Of a stretch of 64,000 nt of DNA, positions 53,358 to 62,406 are shown in pieces; position 1 is the stretch's first letter; each line of letters opens with the position of its first letter. The DNA lies in NCBI RefSeq assembly GCF_014697575.1, contig NZ_JACJSC010000016.1, positions 1-64,000 of the forward strand. Reading direction: 5' to 3'. A program made the position numbers and the translations under genes. The stretch comes from Planktothrix sp. FACHB-1365. GTDB lineage: Bacteria; Cyanobacteriota; Cyanobacteriia; Cyanobacteriales; Microcoleaceae. Below the pieces are notes generated by a model. The model saw nothing but the letters and a program-made list of their open reading frames with translations. It was not told where the DNA came from and searched no databases.

Positions 53358-54074
53358 ATGTCTGTAAAAACCCTAACCATTGATGGAATTGATGTTGCTG
53401 TAGAACAAGGAACATCAATTCTGAAAGCGGCTGAAGAAGCAGGAGTGAGAATTCCGAAACTTTGTCATTTAGAAGGCGTTTCTGATGTCGGTGCTTGTCG
53501 GTTATGCTTAGTTGAAATTAAAGGCATTAATCGTTTATTACCTGCTTGTGTAACAGAAGTTTCCGAAGGGATGGAAGTCTCGACAACTAGCCCCCAACTG
53601 CAAGAATATCGGCGCATGACCGTAGAACTATTATTTGCAGAAGGAAATCATGTTTGTGCGGTTTGTGTTGCCAATGGAAACTGCGAATTACAGGATGTTG
53701 CCATTGAAGTAGGGATGGATCATAGCCGTTTCCCCTATCGTTTTCCTGAACGAGAAGTAGACATCACTCATCCTAAATTTGGCATCGATCATAACCGTTG
53801 TATTCTGTGTACTCGGTGTGTCAGAGTTTGCGCTGAAATTGAAGGAGCCCACGTCTGGGATGTCGGCTATCGGGGAGCCGCAGCCAAAGTTATTACTGGG
53901 TTAAATCAACCTTGGGGTGAAGTGGATGCTTGTACATCCTGTGGCAAATGTGTTGATGCTTGTCCAACGGGTTCTATCTTTAGAAAAGGCACAACAACCG
54001 CCGAAATGCAACGCGATCGCGAAAAACTTGAATTCTTAGCAGATGCAAGAGGAAAACATCAATGGACAAGATAA
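53358..54074 (+). CDS. hoxU: Bidirectional [NiFe] hydrogenase diaphorase subunit HoxU
   Basis: 238 residues, NuoG N-terminus-like. [2Fe-2S]: IPKLCHLEGVSDVGACRLCL followed by LLPACVTEV. Cubane with His ligand: GNHVCAVCVANGNCELQD. Two further [4Fe-4S]: DHNRCILCTRCVRVCAE and DACTSCGKCVDACP. This chain of clusters wires HoxF to HoxY. A good ribosome site (AGGAG 10 bases upstream) precedes the ATG. Its end overlaps hoxY by 13 bases. Confidence 0.98.
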   Translation: MSVKTLTIDGIDVAVEQGTSILKAAEEAGVRIPKLCHLEGVSDVGACRLCLVEIKGINRLLPACVTEVSEGMEVSTTSPQLQEYRRMTVELLFAEGNHVCAVCVANGNCELQDVAIEVGMDHSRFPYRFPEREVDITHPKFGIDHNRCILCTRCVRVCAEIEGAHVWDVGYRGAAAKVITGLNQPWGEVDACTSCGKCVDACPTGSIFRKGTTTAEMQRDREKLEFLADARGKHQWTR

Positions 54075-54610
54075 GATTTGCTACGGTTTGGTTAGCGGGA
54101 TGTTCCGGTTGCCATATGTCGTTTTTAGACTTAGATGAATGGCTGTTTGATCTCGCGGAAAAAGTCGATGTTGTGTTTAGTCCCGTCGGTTGCGACTTAA
54201 AAGATTATCCCGAAAATGTTGATGTTTGTTTAGTGGAAGGAGCCGTTGCTAACGAAGAAAACTTAGAGTTATTACATCAAGTCAGAAAACGCACAAAACT
54301 TTTAATTTCCTTTGGAGATTGTGCTGTTACTGCCAACGTTCCGGCGATGAGAAATATGTTAGGCAGCACGGAACCTGTGTTAAAACGCTGTTATTTAGAA
54401 CTCAGTGATAAAGGCAATCTACTGCCTAAAGAACCGGGAATTGTACCCGAACTGTTAGACCGCGTTCGCCCTGTTCATGAATTAGTTAATGTTGACATCT
54501 TTTTACCCGGATGTCCTCCCTCTGCGGATAGAATTAAAGCCGCCATTGCTCCTCTTTTAGAAGGACAAAAACCCGCAATGGTTGGGCGAGAAATGATCAA
54601 ATTCGGTTAA
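54062..54610 (+). CDS. hoxY: Bidirectional [NiFe] hydrogenase small subunit HoxY
   Basis: 182 residues. Binds the proximal [4Fe-4S] with Cys in WLAGCSGCHMSFLDLDEW, SFGDCAVTANVPAMRN and LPGCPPSADRIKAAI. The absence of a Tat signal and the short length are normal for HoxY, which stays cytoplasmic or at the cytoplasmic face. The start overlaps hoxU, so translation is coupled. Confidence 0.98.
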   Translation: MDKIRFATVWLAGCSGCHMSFLDLDEWLFDLAEKVDVVFSPVGCDLKDYPENVDVCLVEGAVANEENLELLHQVRKRTKLLISFGDCAVTANVPAMRNMLGSTEPVLKRCYLELSDKGNLLPKEPGIVPELLDRVRPVHELVNVDIFLPGCPPSADRIKAAIAPLLEGQKPAMVGREMIKFG

Positions 54611-54625
54611 CCTGTTCTTGCAGAA

Positions 54626-54648
54626 GGGCGGGAGAACCCCGCCCCTAC
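54626..54648. repeat. Palindrome between hoxY and hoxH
   Basis: GGGCGGG-AGAAC-CCCGCCC followed by CTAC, a variant of the GGGGCGAGG family, in the 63-bp gap. No U-run. Confidence 0.8.
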
Positions 54649-54673
54649 CATACAAATTCCAGAGGTTAAAAAT

Positions 54674-56104
54674 ATGTCTAAAACAGTTATTATTGATCCC
54701 GTTACTCGGATTGAAGGACACGCTAAAATATCCGTTTATTTAGATGATGCGGGAGAAGTCGAAAACGCTCGATTTCATGTTGTAGAATTTCGAGGGTTTG
54801 AGAAATTCTGCGAAGGTAGACCGATGTTTGAAATGGCCGGAATTACCGCCAGAATTTGCGGAATTTGCCCCGTGAGTCACCTCTTAGCTTCAGCAAAAAC
54901 AGGCGATAAAATCCTGGCGGTGCAGGTACCTCCTGCTGGGGAAAAACTGCGGCGGATGATGAATTTAGCCCAGTTAACTCAATCTCACGCCTTAAGTTTT
55001 TTCCACCTCAGTAGCCCCGATTTTCTATTAGGTTGGGATAGTGATCCTGCTAAACGAAATGTCTTTGGTTTAATGGCGGCTGACCCCGATTTAGCACGGG
55101 CGGGAATTCGCTTGCGTCAGTTCGGACAAACGGTAATTGAAATATTAGGCGCGAAAAAAATTCATGCGGCTTGGGCGGTTCCTGGTGGGGTGCGTTCTCC
55201 CCTGTCTGAAGACGGGCGAAACTGGATTATAGAACGCTTACCGGAAGCCCGACAAACCACCGAATTAGCGATTAGTTTGTTTAAGCGGTTGTTGGATAGT
55301 GAATTAGCCCAAGAAGTTGATGTTTTTGGGAAATTTCCTTCATTATTTATGGGGTTAGTTGCCCCGGATGGCACTTGGGAACATTATGGCGGACATCTGA
55401 GATTTATTGATAGTAATGGCGAAATTGTAGCCGATGGTTTAAGCGAAGATGACTATCAAGACTTCTTAGGAGAAGCCGTTGAAAATTGGTCTTATCTGAA
55501 GTTTCCCTATTACAAACCTCTGGGATATCCTGATGGGATTTATCGCGTTGGGCCCTTAGCAAGATTGAACGTTTGTGACTGTATTGGAACCGAAGATGCA
55601 GACCGAGAATTAATTGAATTTCGTCATCGCGCAGGGGGACGAGTTGCCACTTCTTCCTTCTTCTATCATTATGCCCGTTTAGTGGAAATTATGGCTTGTA
55701 TTGAAGCCATTGAACAGTTAGTTGATGACCCGGATATTGTGTCAAAACGGGTGCGTTCAGAAGCGGGAATTAACTGTTTAGAAGGAGTGGGAGTCAGTGA
55801 AGCACCACGCGGTACTTTATTCCATCATTATCAAGTGGATGAAAACGGCTTAATTAAGAAAGTTAACTTAATTATTGCCACCGGACAAAACAATTTAGCC
55901 ATGAATAAAACCGTGACTCAAATTGCCCAACATTATATTCATGGAAATGAAATTCCTGAAGGAATGTTAAACCGAGTAGAAGCCGGAATTCGTGCTTATG
56001 ACCCGTGTTTAAGTTGTTCCACCCACGCCGTCGGACAAATGCCATTACACATTCAATTAATTCAAAAGGATGGAACAATAATTCAAGAAAAATATCGCCA
56101 TTAA
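54674..56104 (+). CDS. hoxH: Bidirectional [NiFe] hydrogenase large subunit HoxH
   Basis: 476 residues. The four Ni ligands come from [14 protein letters not shown] at the N-terminus and [16 protein letters not shown] near the C-terminus. The last 25 or so residues after the His ([10 protein letters not shown] and onward) are the extension expected to be removed by the protease HoxW, encoded four genes downstream. Catalyses reversible H2 activation. Opening residues [20 protein letters not shown] are typical. Confidence 0.98.
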   Translation: MSKTVIIDPVTRIEGHAKISVYLDDAGEVENARFHVVEFRGFEKFCEGRPMFEMAGITARICGICPVSHLLASAKTGDKILAVQVPPAGEKLRRMMNLAQLTQSHALSFFHLSSPDFLLGWDSDPAKRNVFGLMAADPDLARAGIRLRQFGQTVIEILGAKKIHAAWAVPGGVRSPLSEDGRNWIIERLPEARQTTELAISLFKRLLDSELAQEVDVFGKFPSLFMGLVAPDGTWEHYGGHLRFIDSNGEIVADGLSEDDYQDFLGEAVENWSYLKFPYYKPLGYPDGIYRVGPLARLNVCDCIGTEDADRELIEFRHRAGGRVATSSFFYHYARLVEIMACIEAIEQLVDDPDIVSKRVRSEAGINCLEGVGVSEAPRGTLFHHYQVDENGLIKKVNLIIATGQNNLAMNKTVTQIAQHYIHGNEIPEGMLNRVEAGIRAYDPCLSCSTHAVGQMPLHIQLIQKDGTIIQEKYRH

Positions 56105-56110
56105 TCACCC

Positions 56111-56133
56111 GTAGGGGCGAGGTTTTCTCGCCC
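56111..56133. repeat. Palindrome between hoxH and the 2Fe-2S gene
   Basis: GTAGGGGCGAGG-TTTT-CTCGCCC, the same family as the in-frame copy in the HerA-like gene at 19116 and the copy at 37979. Confidence 0.85.
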
Positions 56134-56175
56134 TTCCAAAACCTTCTCCTCTACTTTCTTTATTAAGAGAGAAAA

Positions 56176-56439
56176 ATGTCAAAAGAAAACTTATATTTAT
56201 GTATGGGTTCCGCTTGTCACCAAATGGGAGTCTATGAAGTCTTACCCAAATTGCAAGCTTTAATGAGTGAATATAATATTGATCAAAAAATTGAATTAAA
56301 AGGTTCATTTTGCTTAGAAACTTGTAGTTCAGGAATTGTAATGAAGTTTCGAGATTTGCATTTTATTAATATTAGTCCTCAAAATATAGAAGATAAATTT
56401 TTACAAGAAATCCTTCCCGCTATTAAAAACAATAATTAA
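56176..56439 (+). CDS. Small thioredoxin-like [2Fe-2S] protein in the hox operon
   Basis: 87 residues. Cys ligands C9 and C14 (YLCMGSACHQMG) plus C46 and C50 (LKGSFCLETCSSGI) make a NuoE-like [2Fe-2S] site. It lacks the helical N-terminus of HoxE, so it is only the cluster domain. Very similar small proteins are known to me from clostridial [FeFe]-hydrogenase operons. The ATG follows AGAGAGAAAA. The next gene starts 2 bases after its stop, so the two are tightly coupled. Inferred role: electron carrier or redox input to the PAS protein. Confidence 0.88.
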   Translation: MSKENLYLCMGSACHQMGVYEVLPKLQALMSEYNIDQKIELKGSFCLETCSSGIVMKFRDLHFINISPQNIEDKFLQEILPAIKNNN

Positions 56440-56441
56440 CT

Positions 56442-56942
56442 ATGTTAGAAAAAACACAAAACCACCTTTGGCAGCTTTTATGGGAATATGATCCGAACGG
56501 TTTAATTGCTGTAGATTCAGATTTAATTATTAAACTGGTTAATCCAGCATTTTGTCAAATCTTTAACGTCGAAAAAGAAAAAATTATCGGAAAATTAGCA
56601 ACGGAAATTTTAGGAAATATTGATCATTTTCAAGAAGCTTGGGAGACTAATACCGTAATTCGAGGACGAGAAACTTCCTATTCCCAATATGATTTATATA
56701 TTCGAGAGTTTATTTTTCCGATTAAAGAAGAAAATATTATTGGCTGTATTATGACCGATATTACCGCCGAGATGGAACGTAAAAAAGAAACCGATAGAAT
56801 TAAAGCAGAAACCGTTAAAAAAGTGAATGAAGTGGTAGATAATCAAATGAAAGTCGCTCAAGAAATAGCAGGGTTATTAGGAGAAACAACGGCAGAAACT
56901 AAAGTTAGTTTACTTAAAATTATTGAAATGGTGAATCAGTAA
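56442..56942 (+). CDS. PAS-domain protein resembling the C-terminus of sensory [FeFe] hydrogenases
   Basis: 166 residues. A single PAS domain lies at about residues 12-110 (DPNGLIAVDSDLIIKLVNPA, MTDITAEME), followed by a helical tail with VKKVNEVVDNQMKVAQEIAG (125-144) and LLGETTAETKVSLLKI (145-160). From memory this tail is characteristic of the PAS-containing, group C sensory [FeFe] hydrogenases (HydS type) of Firmicutes. Here the H-cluster domain is absent. Sandwiched between the [2Fe-2S] gene and a SpoIIE phosphatase gene, it is a candidate redox or H2 status sensor. No kinase domain. Confidence 0.87.
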   Translation: MLEKTQNHLWQLLWEYDPNGLIAVDSDLIIKLVNPAFCQIFNVEKEKIIGKLATEILGNIDHFQEAWETNTVIRGRETSYSQYDLYIREFIFPIKEENIIGCIMTDITAEMERKKETDRIKAETVKKVNEVVDNQMKVAQEIAGLLGETTAETKVSLLKIIEMVNQ

Positions 56943-56964
56943 ACCATCACAAACTTAATATAAT

Positions 56965-58131
56965 ATGAATCAAGATAACTTTTTTGATATTTGTAATCTG
57001 AGCCTAAATAAAAAAGGCGAAGAGCTTTGTGGTGATCAAGTTAAATTTACTAAAACCGAAACAAAAAGCACCATTGTTTTATCCGATGGGTTAGGAAGTG
57101 GGGTAAAAGCTAGTATTTTAGCAACGTTAACCACTGAAATTTTAATCACGATGTTAAATGCGGATGTTCCCTTAGAAGAAGTGATTAAAACTGTTATAGG
57201 AACGTTACCCATTTGTCAGGTGAGAAAAATTGCCTATGCTACTTTTACCATTATTTCAATTAATCATTTAACCAATGAATTTAAAGTCATCAATTTTGAT
57301 AACCCTCCAGTTCTTTATTTTAAAAAAGGTCGCATTGTTAAATTAGAAACCAAAATTGATAAAATATTAGAAAAAAAAATACAATCTTCCGAAGGAAAAT
57401 TAGAACGAGGGGATTTTATTGGAGCCATTAGTGATGGTATTCTGTATGCGGGGTTAGGAGATACGATGAATTTTGGCTGGGGTTGGGATAATATTGCTAA
57501 ATATATGGAGCGAATTTTTATTAGTCAAGCGACAAATTCACGGTCAATTATTGAACAAGTAATGGCAGAAACTCGTTCTTTATATCGAGATAAAATTGGC
57601 GATGATGCAACCTTTGTGGGGGTTTATGTTAGAAAACCTAACCCCGTGATGATTTTTACTGGCCCCCCTTTAGATATTACTCAAGATGAAGTTTATGCAG
57701 AACGGTTATTAAGTTTTCCGGGTCGTAAAGTTATTTGTGGAGGAACAACAGGCAATTTAGTCGCAAATTATATGGGAGAAACCATTGAAATGGATATTCC
57801 CACCATGCGAAAAGATTTACCTCCCATTGGCATATTAAAAGAAGTTGATTTAGTCACGGAAGGAATTTTAACCATTTCTAAAGCAACGGAAATGATTAGA
57901 AAATCTAAAGGGGATATTTCTCGATTATCTTCCGATAAAAATGGAGCCGTTTTATTAGCAAGGGAAATCTTAGAAGGAGATTCAATTTATTTTTTAGTCG
58001 GTCAACAAATTAATGAATTTTATCAAAACCCTTTATTACCTAAAAACATTTCAATTCGTCGTAATTTAATCGAAGATTTAGTCCAGTTACTTCGTAGCCA
58101 ACAGAAAGAAGTTATGGTAGAATATTGTTAA
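56965..58131 (+). CDS. SpoIIE-type PP2C phosphatase with extra C-terminal domain
   Basis: 388 residues. The PP2C/SpoIIE phosphatase core covers residues 1-222, with metal-binding Asp in VLSDGLGSGVKAS (D41), GAISDGILYAG (D157) and KIGDDATFVGVYV (D213/D214). Residues 226-388 form a second domain with KVICGGTTGNLVANYMGE, unknown in ordinary SpoIIE proteins but, as I recall, shared with phosphatases linked to clostridial sensory hydrogenases. Expected to dephosphorylate Ser/Thr on a partner protein; no RsbW-type kinase or anti-sigma antagonist is seen in the window. It lies between the PAS gene and hoxW. Confidence 0.9.
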   Translation: MNQDNFFDICNLSLNKKGEELCGDQVKFTKTETKSTIVLSDGLGSGVKASILATLTTEILITMLNADVPLEEVIKTVIGTLPICQVRKIAYATFTIISINHLTNEFKVINFDNPPVLYFKKGRIVKLETKIDKILEKKIQSSEGKLERGDFIGAISDGILYAGLGDTMNFGWGWDNIAKYMERIFISQATNSRSIIEQVMAETRSLYRDKIGDDATFVGVYVRKPNPVMIFTGPPLDITQDEVYAERLLSFPGRKVICGGTTGNLVANYMGETIEMDIPTMRKDLPPIGILKEVDLVTEGILTISKATEMIRKSKGDISRLSSDKNGAVLLAREILEGDSIYFLVGQQINEFYQNPLLPKNISIRRNLIEDLVQLLRSQQKEVMVEYC

Positions 58132-58149
58132 TAAAACCCAAAATAAATT

Positions 58150-58581
58150 ATGATATTAATTATAGGATATGGCAACCCGATTCGCGGTGATGATGGCATC
58201 GGTCAAGCGGTAATTGCAGAAGTTGAACAGTGGAATTTAGCCAATGTGCGATCGCAATCTCTCCATCAACTCACTCCAGAAATTGCCGCAGAAATGGCAG
58301 AAGTTGAAACTGTTATTTTTGTCGATGCTGGTTTAGAGGGAGATAGTGTTAATATTACCTCCTTGGAACCTTTACCCTCAGATTTATTTAATTGGGGTCA
58401 TTCTTTAAACCCGCGATCGCTTTTATCCTTAACTCAATTTCTCTATCAAAAAAGTCCTCAAGCTTGGTTAATTGCCGTCCCTGGAGAGAATTTTGAACTC
58501 AGCGAAACCCTTTCCCCAAAAGCATTAAATGGCATTCAAGAAGCCTTAAAAATCATTAAAAATCTCATCAAAAAAACCTAA
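58150..58581 (+). CDS. hoxW: HoxH maturation protease HoxW
   Basis: 143 residues of the HyaD/HybD-type endopeptidase family. Metal-sensing residues are in IIGYGNPIRGDDGIGQAV and TVIFVDAGLEGDSVN, with a His in NWGHSLNPRSLL. It removes the C-terminal extension of HoxH after nickel insertion. It begins 18 bases after the phosphatase stop, so it is in the same transcript. Confidence 0.94.
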   Translation: MILIIGYGNPIRGDDGIGQAVIAEVEQWNLANVRSQSLHQLTPEIAAEMAEVETVIFVDAGLEGDSVNITSLEPLPSDLFNWGHSLNPRSLLSLTQFLYQKSPQAWLIAVPGENFELSETLSPKALNGIQEALKIIKNLIKKT

Positions 58582-58599
58582 AATTAATTATAATCAACC

Positions 58600-58750
58600 G
58601 TAGTGAGTCCTTCAGGACTCAATCTCACCCCTGAAGGGGTGACTACAAAAAGTAGTGAGTCCTTCAGGACTCAATCTCACCCCTGAAGGGGTGACTACAA
58701 AAAGTAGTGAGTCCTTCAGGACTCAATCTCACCCCTGAAGGGGTGACTAC
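58600..58750. repeat. Three tandem 52-bp structured units before hypA
   Basis: Units start at 58600, 58652 and 58704. Each has an outer pair GTAGT/ACTAC closing two internal hairpins, GAGTCC-TTCA-GGACTC and ACCCC-TGAA-GGGGT, so each unit can fold as a three-way junction. The last unit ends 5 bases before the hypA ATG, leaving no room for a normal ribosome site. Confidence 0.85.
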
Positions 58751-58755
58751 AAATT

Positions 58756-59097
58756 ATGCACGAAGTCAGTATTATGGAACAAACCCTAGAGATAGCCTTA
58801 AATCATGCTAAACAACAACAGGCAACTCAAATCCATCGGATTAAAATGAAAGTAGGGACATTATCAGGGGTGATTCCAGAAGCGTTAGAATTTGCCTTTG
58901 ATGTTGTTACCAAAGGAACAATAGCAGAAACCGCTCATTTTGAAATTGAATCTATTCCCGTACGCTGTTATTGTCATCATTGTAACGTCGAATTTCAACC
59001 CGATGACTTTATTGATGAATGTCCCCATTGTCATCAATATAGCCTTGATATTCGTCAAGGAAAAGAATTAGAATTAACATCTTTAGAGGTTTCTTAA
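58756..59097 (+). CDS. hypA: Hydrogenase nickel incorporation protein HypA
   Basis: 113 residues. Ni-binding [11 protein letters not shown] with His2, and a zinc site CYCHHC...CPHCHQY. Works with HypB to insert nickel into HoxH. Unusually, the ATG lies 5 bases after a structured triple repeat. It ends 1 base before hypB, so the two are coupled. Confidence 0.97.
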   Translation: MHEVSIMEQTLEIALNHAKQQQATQIHRIKMKVGTLSGVIPEALEFAFDVVTKGTIAETAHFEIESIPVRCYCHHCNVEFQPDDFIDECPHCHQYSLDIRQGKELELTSLEVS

Positions 59098-59098
59098 T

Positions 59099-59890
59099 AT
59101 GTGTACAAATTGCGGTTGTGCTGTCACCCCAGGAACGATTGAAATCCATAATCATGATCATGAACATCCCCACACCCATGATCATAATCATGAACATTTT
59201 GATCATGAACATTCCCATCAAACCTTAACCGTTCATGAAGCTATTTTATCAAAAAATGAACGATTAGCAGAACGAAACCGAGGCTTTTTTTGGGGAAAAG
59301 GACTGTTTGTTTTAAACGTTTTATCCTCTCCCGGTTCCGGGAAAACCGCCTTTATTGAACGGACTTTAACCGATATTAATTCTCAACTTCCAGGGGCGGT
59401 TATTGTGGGAGATTTAGCCACCGATAATGATGCTCAACGCTTAAGACGTTCAGGGGCACAAGTGGTTCAAATTACCACCGGAACAGTTTGTCATTTAGAA
59501 GCGGATATGATTGCTAAAGCCATTTCTCAAATTAACTTAGATCAGGTAAAATTATTAATTATTGAAAATGTCGGCAATTTAGTTTGTCCCGCCGCCTACG
59601 ATTTAGGGGAAAACAAACGAATTGCGTTACTGTCTGTCACCGAAGGAGAAGACAAACCCTTAAAATATCCCACCTTATTTAAAACGGCTGATGTGGTGAT
59701 TATTAATAAAATGGATATTGCGGAAGCCGTCGGTTTTGACCGAGAATTAGCCTTAACTAATATTAAAAAAATGGTTCCCCAAGCACAAATTTTTGAAGTG
59801 TCTGCAAAAACAGGTCAAGGGATGAATCAATGGTATCAATTTTTAGAAGAACAGATTCAAGAAACCAGCCCTTTACTAACCGTAGAATAA
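59099..59890 (+). CDS. hypB: Hydrogenase nickel incorporation GTPase HypB
   Basis: 263 residues. N-terminal [10 protein letters not shown] metal motif, then a His-rich nickel-storage stretch ([17 protein letters not shown]) and the SIMIBI GTPase: P-loop [46 protein letters not shown] and IINKMDIAE. Delivers Ni with HypA. It is the last gene of the compact hox/hyp operon before the dioxygenase. Confidence 0.98.
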   Translation: MCTNCGCAVTPGTIEIHNHDHEHPHTHDHNHEHFDHEHSHQTLTVHEAILSKNERLAERNRGFFWGKGLFVLNVLSSPGSGKTAFIERTLTDINSQLPGAVIVGDLATDNDAQRLRRSGAQVVQITTGTVCHLEADMIAKAISQINLDQVKLLIIENVGNLVCPAAYDLGENKRIALLSVTEGEDKPLKYPTLFKTADVVIINKMDIAEAVGFDRELALTNIKKMVPQAQIFEVSAKTGQGMNQWYQFLEEQIQETSPLLTVE

Positions 59891-59909
59891 AACCCATTTG
59901 TATTAACCG

Positions 59910-60689
59910 ATGAATACCCTACCTGCTATTTTCTTATCTCACGGAGCACCGGATTTAACCATTCGAGAGGGGGAAGTCACCCACTTTCTGCGCTCTCTTG
60001 ATCAACAATTTTCTAAGCCAAACGCCATTCTAGTTATCTCTGCCCACTGGCTTACCGATTTACCTAGGGTCAGTACAGCCCAAAATCCCAGGACAATCTA
60101 TGACTTTTCTGGGTTTCCCGAACAGCTTTATCACCTAAACTATCCCGCCCCCGGTGCACCTGAACTTGCTTCTCGTATCGTTAGCTTGCTCACCCAGGCG
60201 GATATTCCCTGCGAGACTCATCCAGAACGAGGATTAGATCATGGAGCTTGGACACCCTTGCTTTTAGCCTATCCAGCCGCGGACATCCCCGTTACCCAGC
60301 TATCCATTCAATACTACCGTGATCCCCTCTATCATTGTAAATTGGGACAGGCACTAGAACCTTTACGACAGGAGGGAGTGCTGATTATCGGGAGTGGTGG
60401 CATTACCCACAATCTTAATGCTTTTGATCAAAATTATAATGCACCGCCTCCCTATTGGGTGGAACAGTTTGATCAATGGGTAGCAAAAACCATCGAGGAT
60501 GGGCACTGGGACGCTCTAATTCGGTATCGGCAACTGGCACCTTATGCTCCTGAAAACCACCCGACAGAGGAACATTTTCTGCCTTTGTTTGTGGCGTTAG
60601 GTGCTGGCGGAGTAAAGGCGAAGGGAATACAACTACATCGTAGCTACACCTATGGTGCTTTCAGTATGGCAGCTTACGCCTTTAGTTAG
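59910..60689 (+). CDS. DODA-type extradiol aromatic ring-opening dioxygenase
   Basis: 259 residues of the class III extradiol dioxygenase family (YgiD/DODA). Metal-site His residues lie in IFLSHGAPDL, VISAHWLTDL and GLDHGAWTPLLLAYPAADI, with IIGSGGITHNLNAF later. Homologues open catechols such as DOPA. Nothing links it to hydrogenase; the 19-bp gap after hypB may allow read-through. Confidence 0.9.
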   Translation: MNTLPAIFLSHGAPDLTIREGEVTHFLRSLDQQFSKPNAILVISAHWLTDLPRVSTAQNPRTIYDFSGFPEQLYHLNYPAPGAPELASRIVSLLTQADIPCETHPERGLDHGAWTPLLLAYPAADIPVTQLSIQYYRDPLYHCKLGQALEPLRQEGVLIIGSGGITHNLNAFDQNYNAPPPYWVEQFDQWVAKTIEDGHWDALIRYRQLAPYAPENHPTEEHFLPLFVALGAGGVKAKGIQLHRSYTYGAFSMAAYAFS

Positions 60690-60744
60690 AAGACAGTAAC
60701 GCAACAGAAGGAGTATTAATTTTGTCTGTATTGTTCTCAAAAAA

Positions 60745-60927
60745 GTGGGTTGGATTTACTTAATTTTAGCCGGATTATTTGAATTAGGATTTTCTAGTTT
60801 TTTGAAACTTTCAGAAGGACTCACAAAACCCTATGCAATTGTTACTTTTATTGGGTTTGGGGTGTTAAGAAGTTTATTAGTCCTTGCTTTAATGGGTTTA
60901 AAAGCAACTTCCTCCCAATTAAACTAA
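60745..60927 (+). pseudogene. Truncated small multidrug resistance (SMR) transporter remnant
   Basis: 60 codons from a GTG: WIYLILAGLFELGFSSFLKL, then SEGLTKPYAIVTFIGFGVLR and a third hydrophobic stretch. This matches the first two helices of SMR/SugE proteins, including the conserved Glu, but intact members have about 105 residues and four helices. An AAGGAG site near 60706 points to a different frame. Most likely a decayed gene. Confidence 0.65.
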
Positions 60928-60934
60928 TATTTTT

Positions 60935-62272
60935 TTACTCTTCTTCTTCATTAACATAAATTTTACCATTCGGCATTGTAGCCCCTTTTAACTGAGTATC
61001 TCGTAAATTTGCTCCTTCTAAATCGGCTCCTTTTAAGTTTGCACCCCGTAAATTTGCCCCTTTTAAATAAGCATTTTTCAAGTTAGCTTTACTTAAATTT
61101 GCACCTCGTAAATCGGCTCCTTCTAAATTTGCTTCTTGTAAATTAGCTCGTTCTAAATAGGCTCCTAATAAATTAGCTCGTTCTAATTTAGCACCTTTTA
61201 AATTCGCTTTTTTTAATTCCGCATCTTCTAAACTTGCTCCTTCTAATACTGCATCAATTAATTGAGCATTATTTAAGTTCGCTTGATTCAGTTTAGCATA
61301 ACCTAATTTCGCTTTCTCTAAATTAGCATTTTCTAAATTAACCTTTTCTAATTGAGCTAACCATAACACCGCTTCAGATAAATTAGCATCTTGTAAATTA
61401 GCTTGATTTAAAATCCCATTCCCTAAATTCGCTTGAGTTAAATTCGCCTCCGTTAAAACTGCATTTTGCAAGTTAGCTTTGTTTAAATTAGCGTCTTCTA
61501 AAATAGCACCATTGAGATTCGCATTTTTTAATTGAGCTTGTTTTAAATTGGCTGAAGTTAAATTAGCCATTAAGAAATTAGCAGATTCTAAAATAGCACC
61601 TTCTAAATTAGCTTTGCGTAAATCAGCTTGTCTGAATGTAGCATTATTGAGGTTCGCATTTTTTAAATTCGCTTGCCATAAATTAGCTTGTTGAAAATCA
61701 GCATTATTCAGTTTTGCTCCCATTAAATTAGCATATCCTAAGTTAGCACTTGCTAATTGACTATCTCGTAAATCTGCACCCGCTAAGGTTGCACCGCGTA
61801 AATCAGCGAACTCTAAATTAGCATCATTCAAATCGGCATTTTCTAAATTTGCTTTCCATAAATACGCTTCTCTCAAAGAGGCTTTTTTTAAATTAGCTCG
61901 ACTCAAATTACATTCAGGACATTTCTTTGTTGCTAATAGAGTTTCTTGGGGATTTTTGGGTTGTTTTTTTGCCGATGATGGGGTTAAATTAGACGTTTCT
62001 GTTTTCAAACGTTGACTTAATCGGCTATTTTCGACCCAAACCCAAATGGCTATGACTGTACTTAAAACCGCCACAACTGTCAACATAATATTAGCAACGG
62101 CTTTCCTCGGTTTAGGAGTTGAAGATTCTGATTCTGTTCCTAAATCCGATGATTTTAAACCAGGTAAGGCGTTTTTCGAGTCAAAGCGTTCTTTGGAGTT
62201 GGGTTCTAGCATTTGTTCTAATGATTCTAACCTTTCGGGTTTGCTCACTGATAATCCTGTTTTACCTTTCAT
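60935..62272 (-). CDS. Membrane-anchored pentapeptide-repeat protein
   Basis: 445 residues. The N-terminal 60 residues are polar, followed by one transmembrane helix (NIMLTVVAVLSTVIAIWVWV) and then, from about residue 117 (KKCPECNLSRANLKKASL), more than 60 pentapeptides of the A(N/D)LXX type forming a right-handed beta-helix. A short acidic tail follows. Such proteins are abundant in cyanobacteria and mostly of unknown function. Transcribed divergently from hypF. Confidence 0.93.
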   Translation of the reverse strand: MKGKTGLSVSKPERLESLEQMLEPNSKERFDSKNALPGLKSSDLGTESESSTPKPRKAVANIMLTVVAVLSTVIAIWVWVENSRLSQRLKTETSNLTPSSAKKQPKNPQETLLATKKCPECNLSRANLKKASLREAYLWKANLENADLNDANLEFADLRGATLAGADLRDSQLASANLGYANLMGAKLNNADFQQANLWQANLKNANLNNATFRQADLRKANLEGAILESANFLMANLTSANLKQAQLKNANLNGAILEDANLNKANLQNAVLTEANLTQANLGNGILNQANLQDANLSEAVLWLAQLEKVNLENANLEKAKLGYAKLNQANLNNAQLIDAVLEGASLEDAELKKANLKGAKLERANLLGAYLERANLQEANLEGADLRGANLSKANLKNAYLKGANLRGANLKGADLEGANLRDTQLKGATMPNGKIYVNEEEE

Positions 62273-62406
62273 ACCACGATTTTCTACCGATGAGGAGGGG
62301 GGTCTATGTACAAACTCAGATAAATTTTGAGTGCTTCTCCTAAACTATAGTATTTTTGCGATCGCTTAACAATATCGCTATAATAAAATTGTTCTAAGTC
62401 TGATCT

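Noticed and set aside
54062-54074. Possible frameshift at the hoxU/hoxY overlap
   Set aside because: Both proteins have complete, normal ends; the 13-base overlap is ordinary translational coupling.
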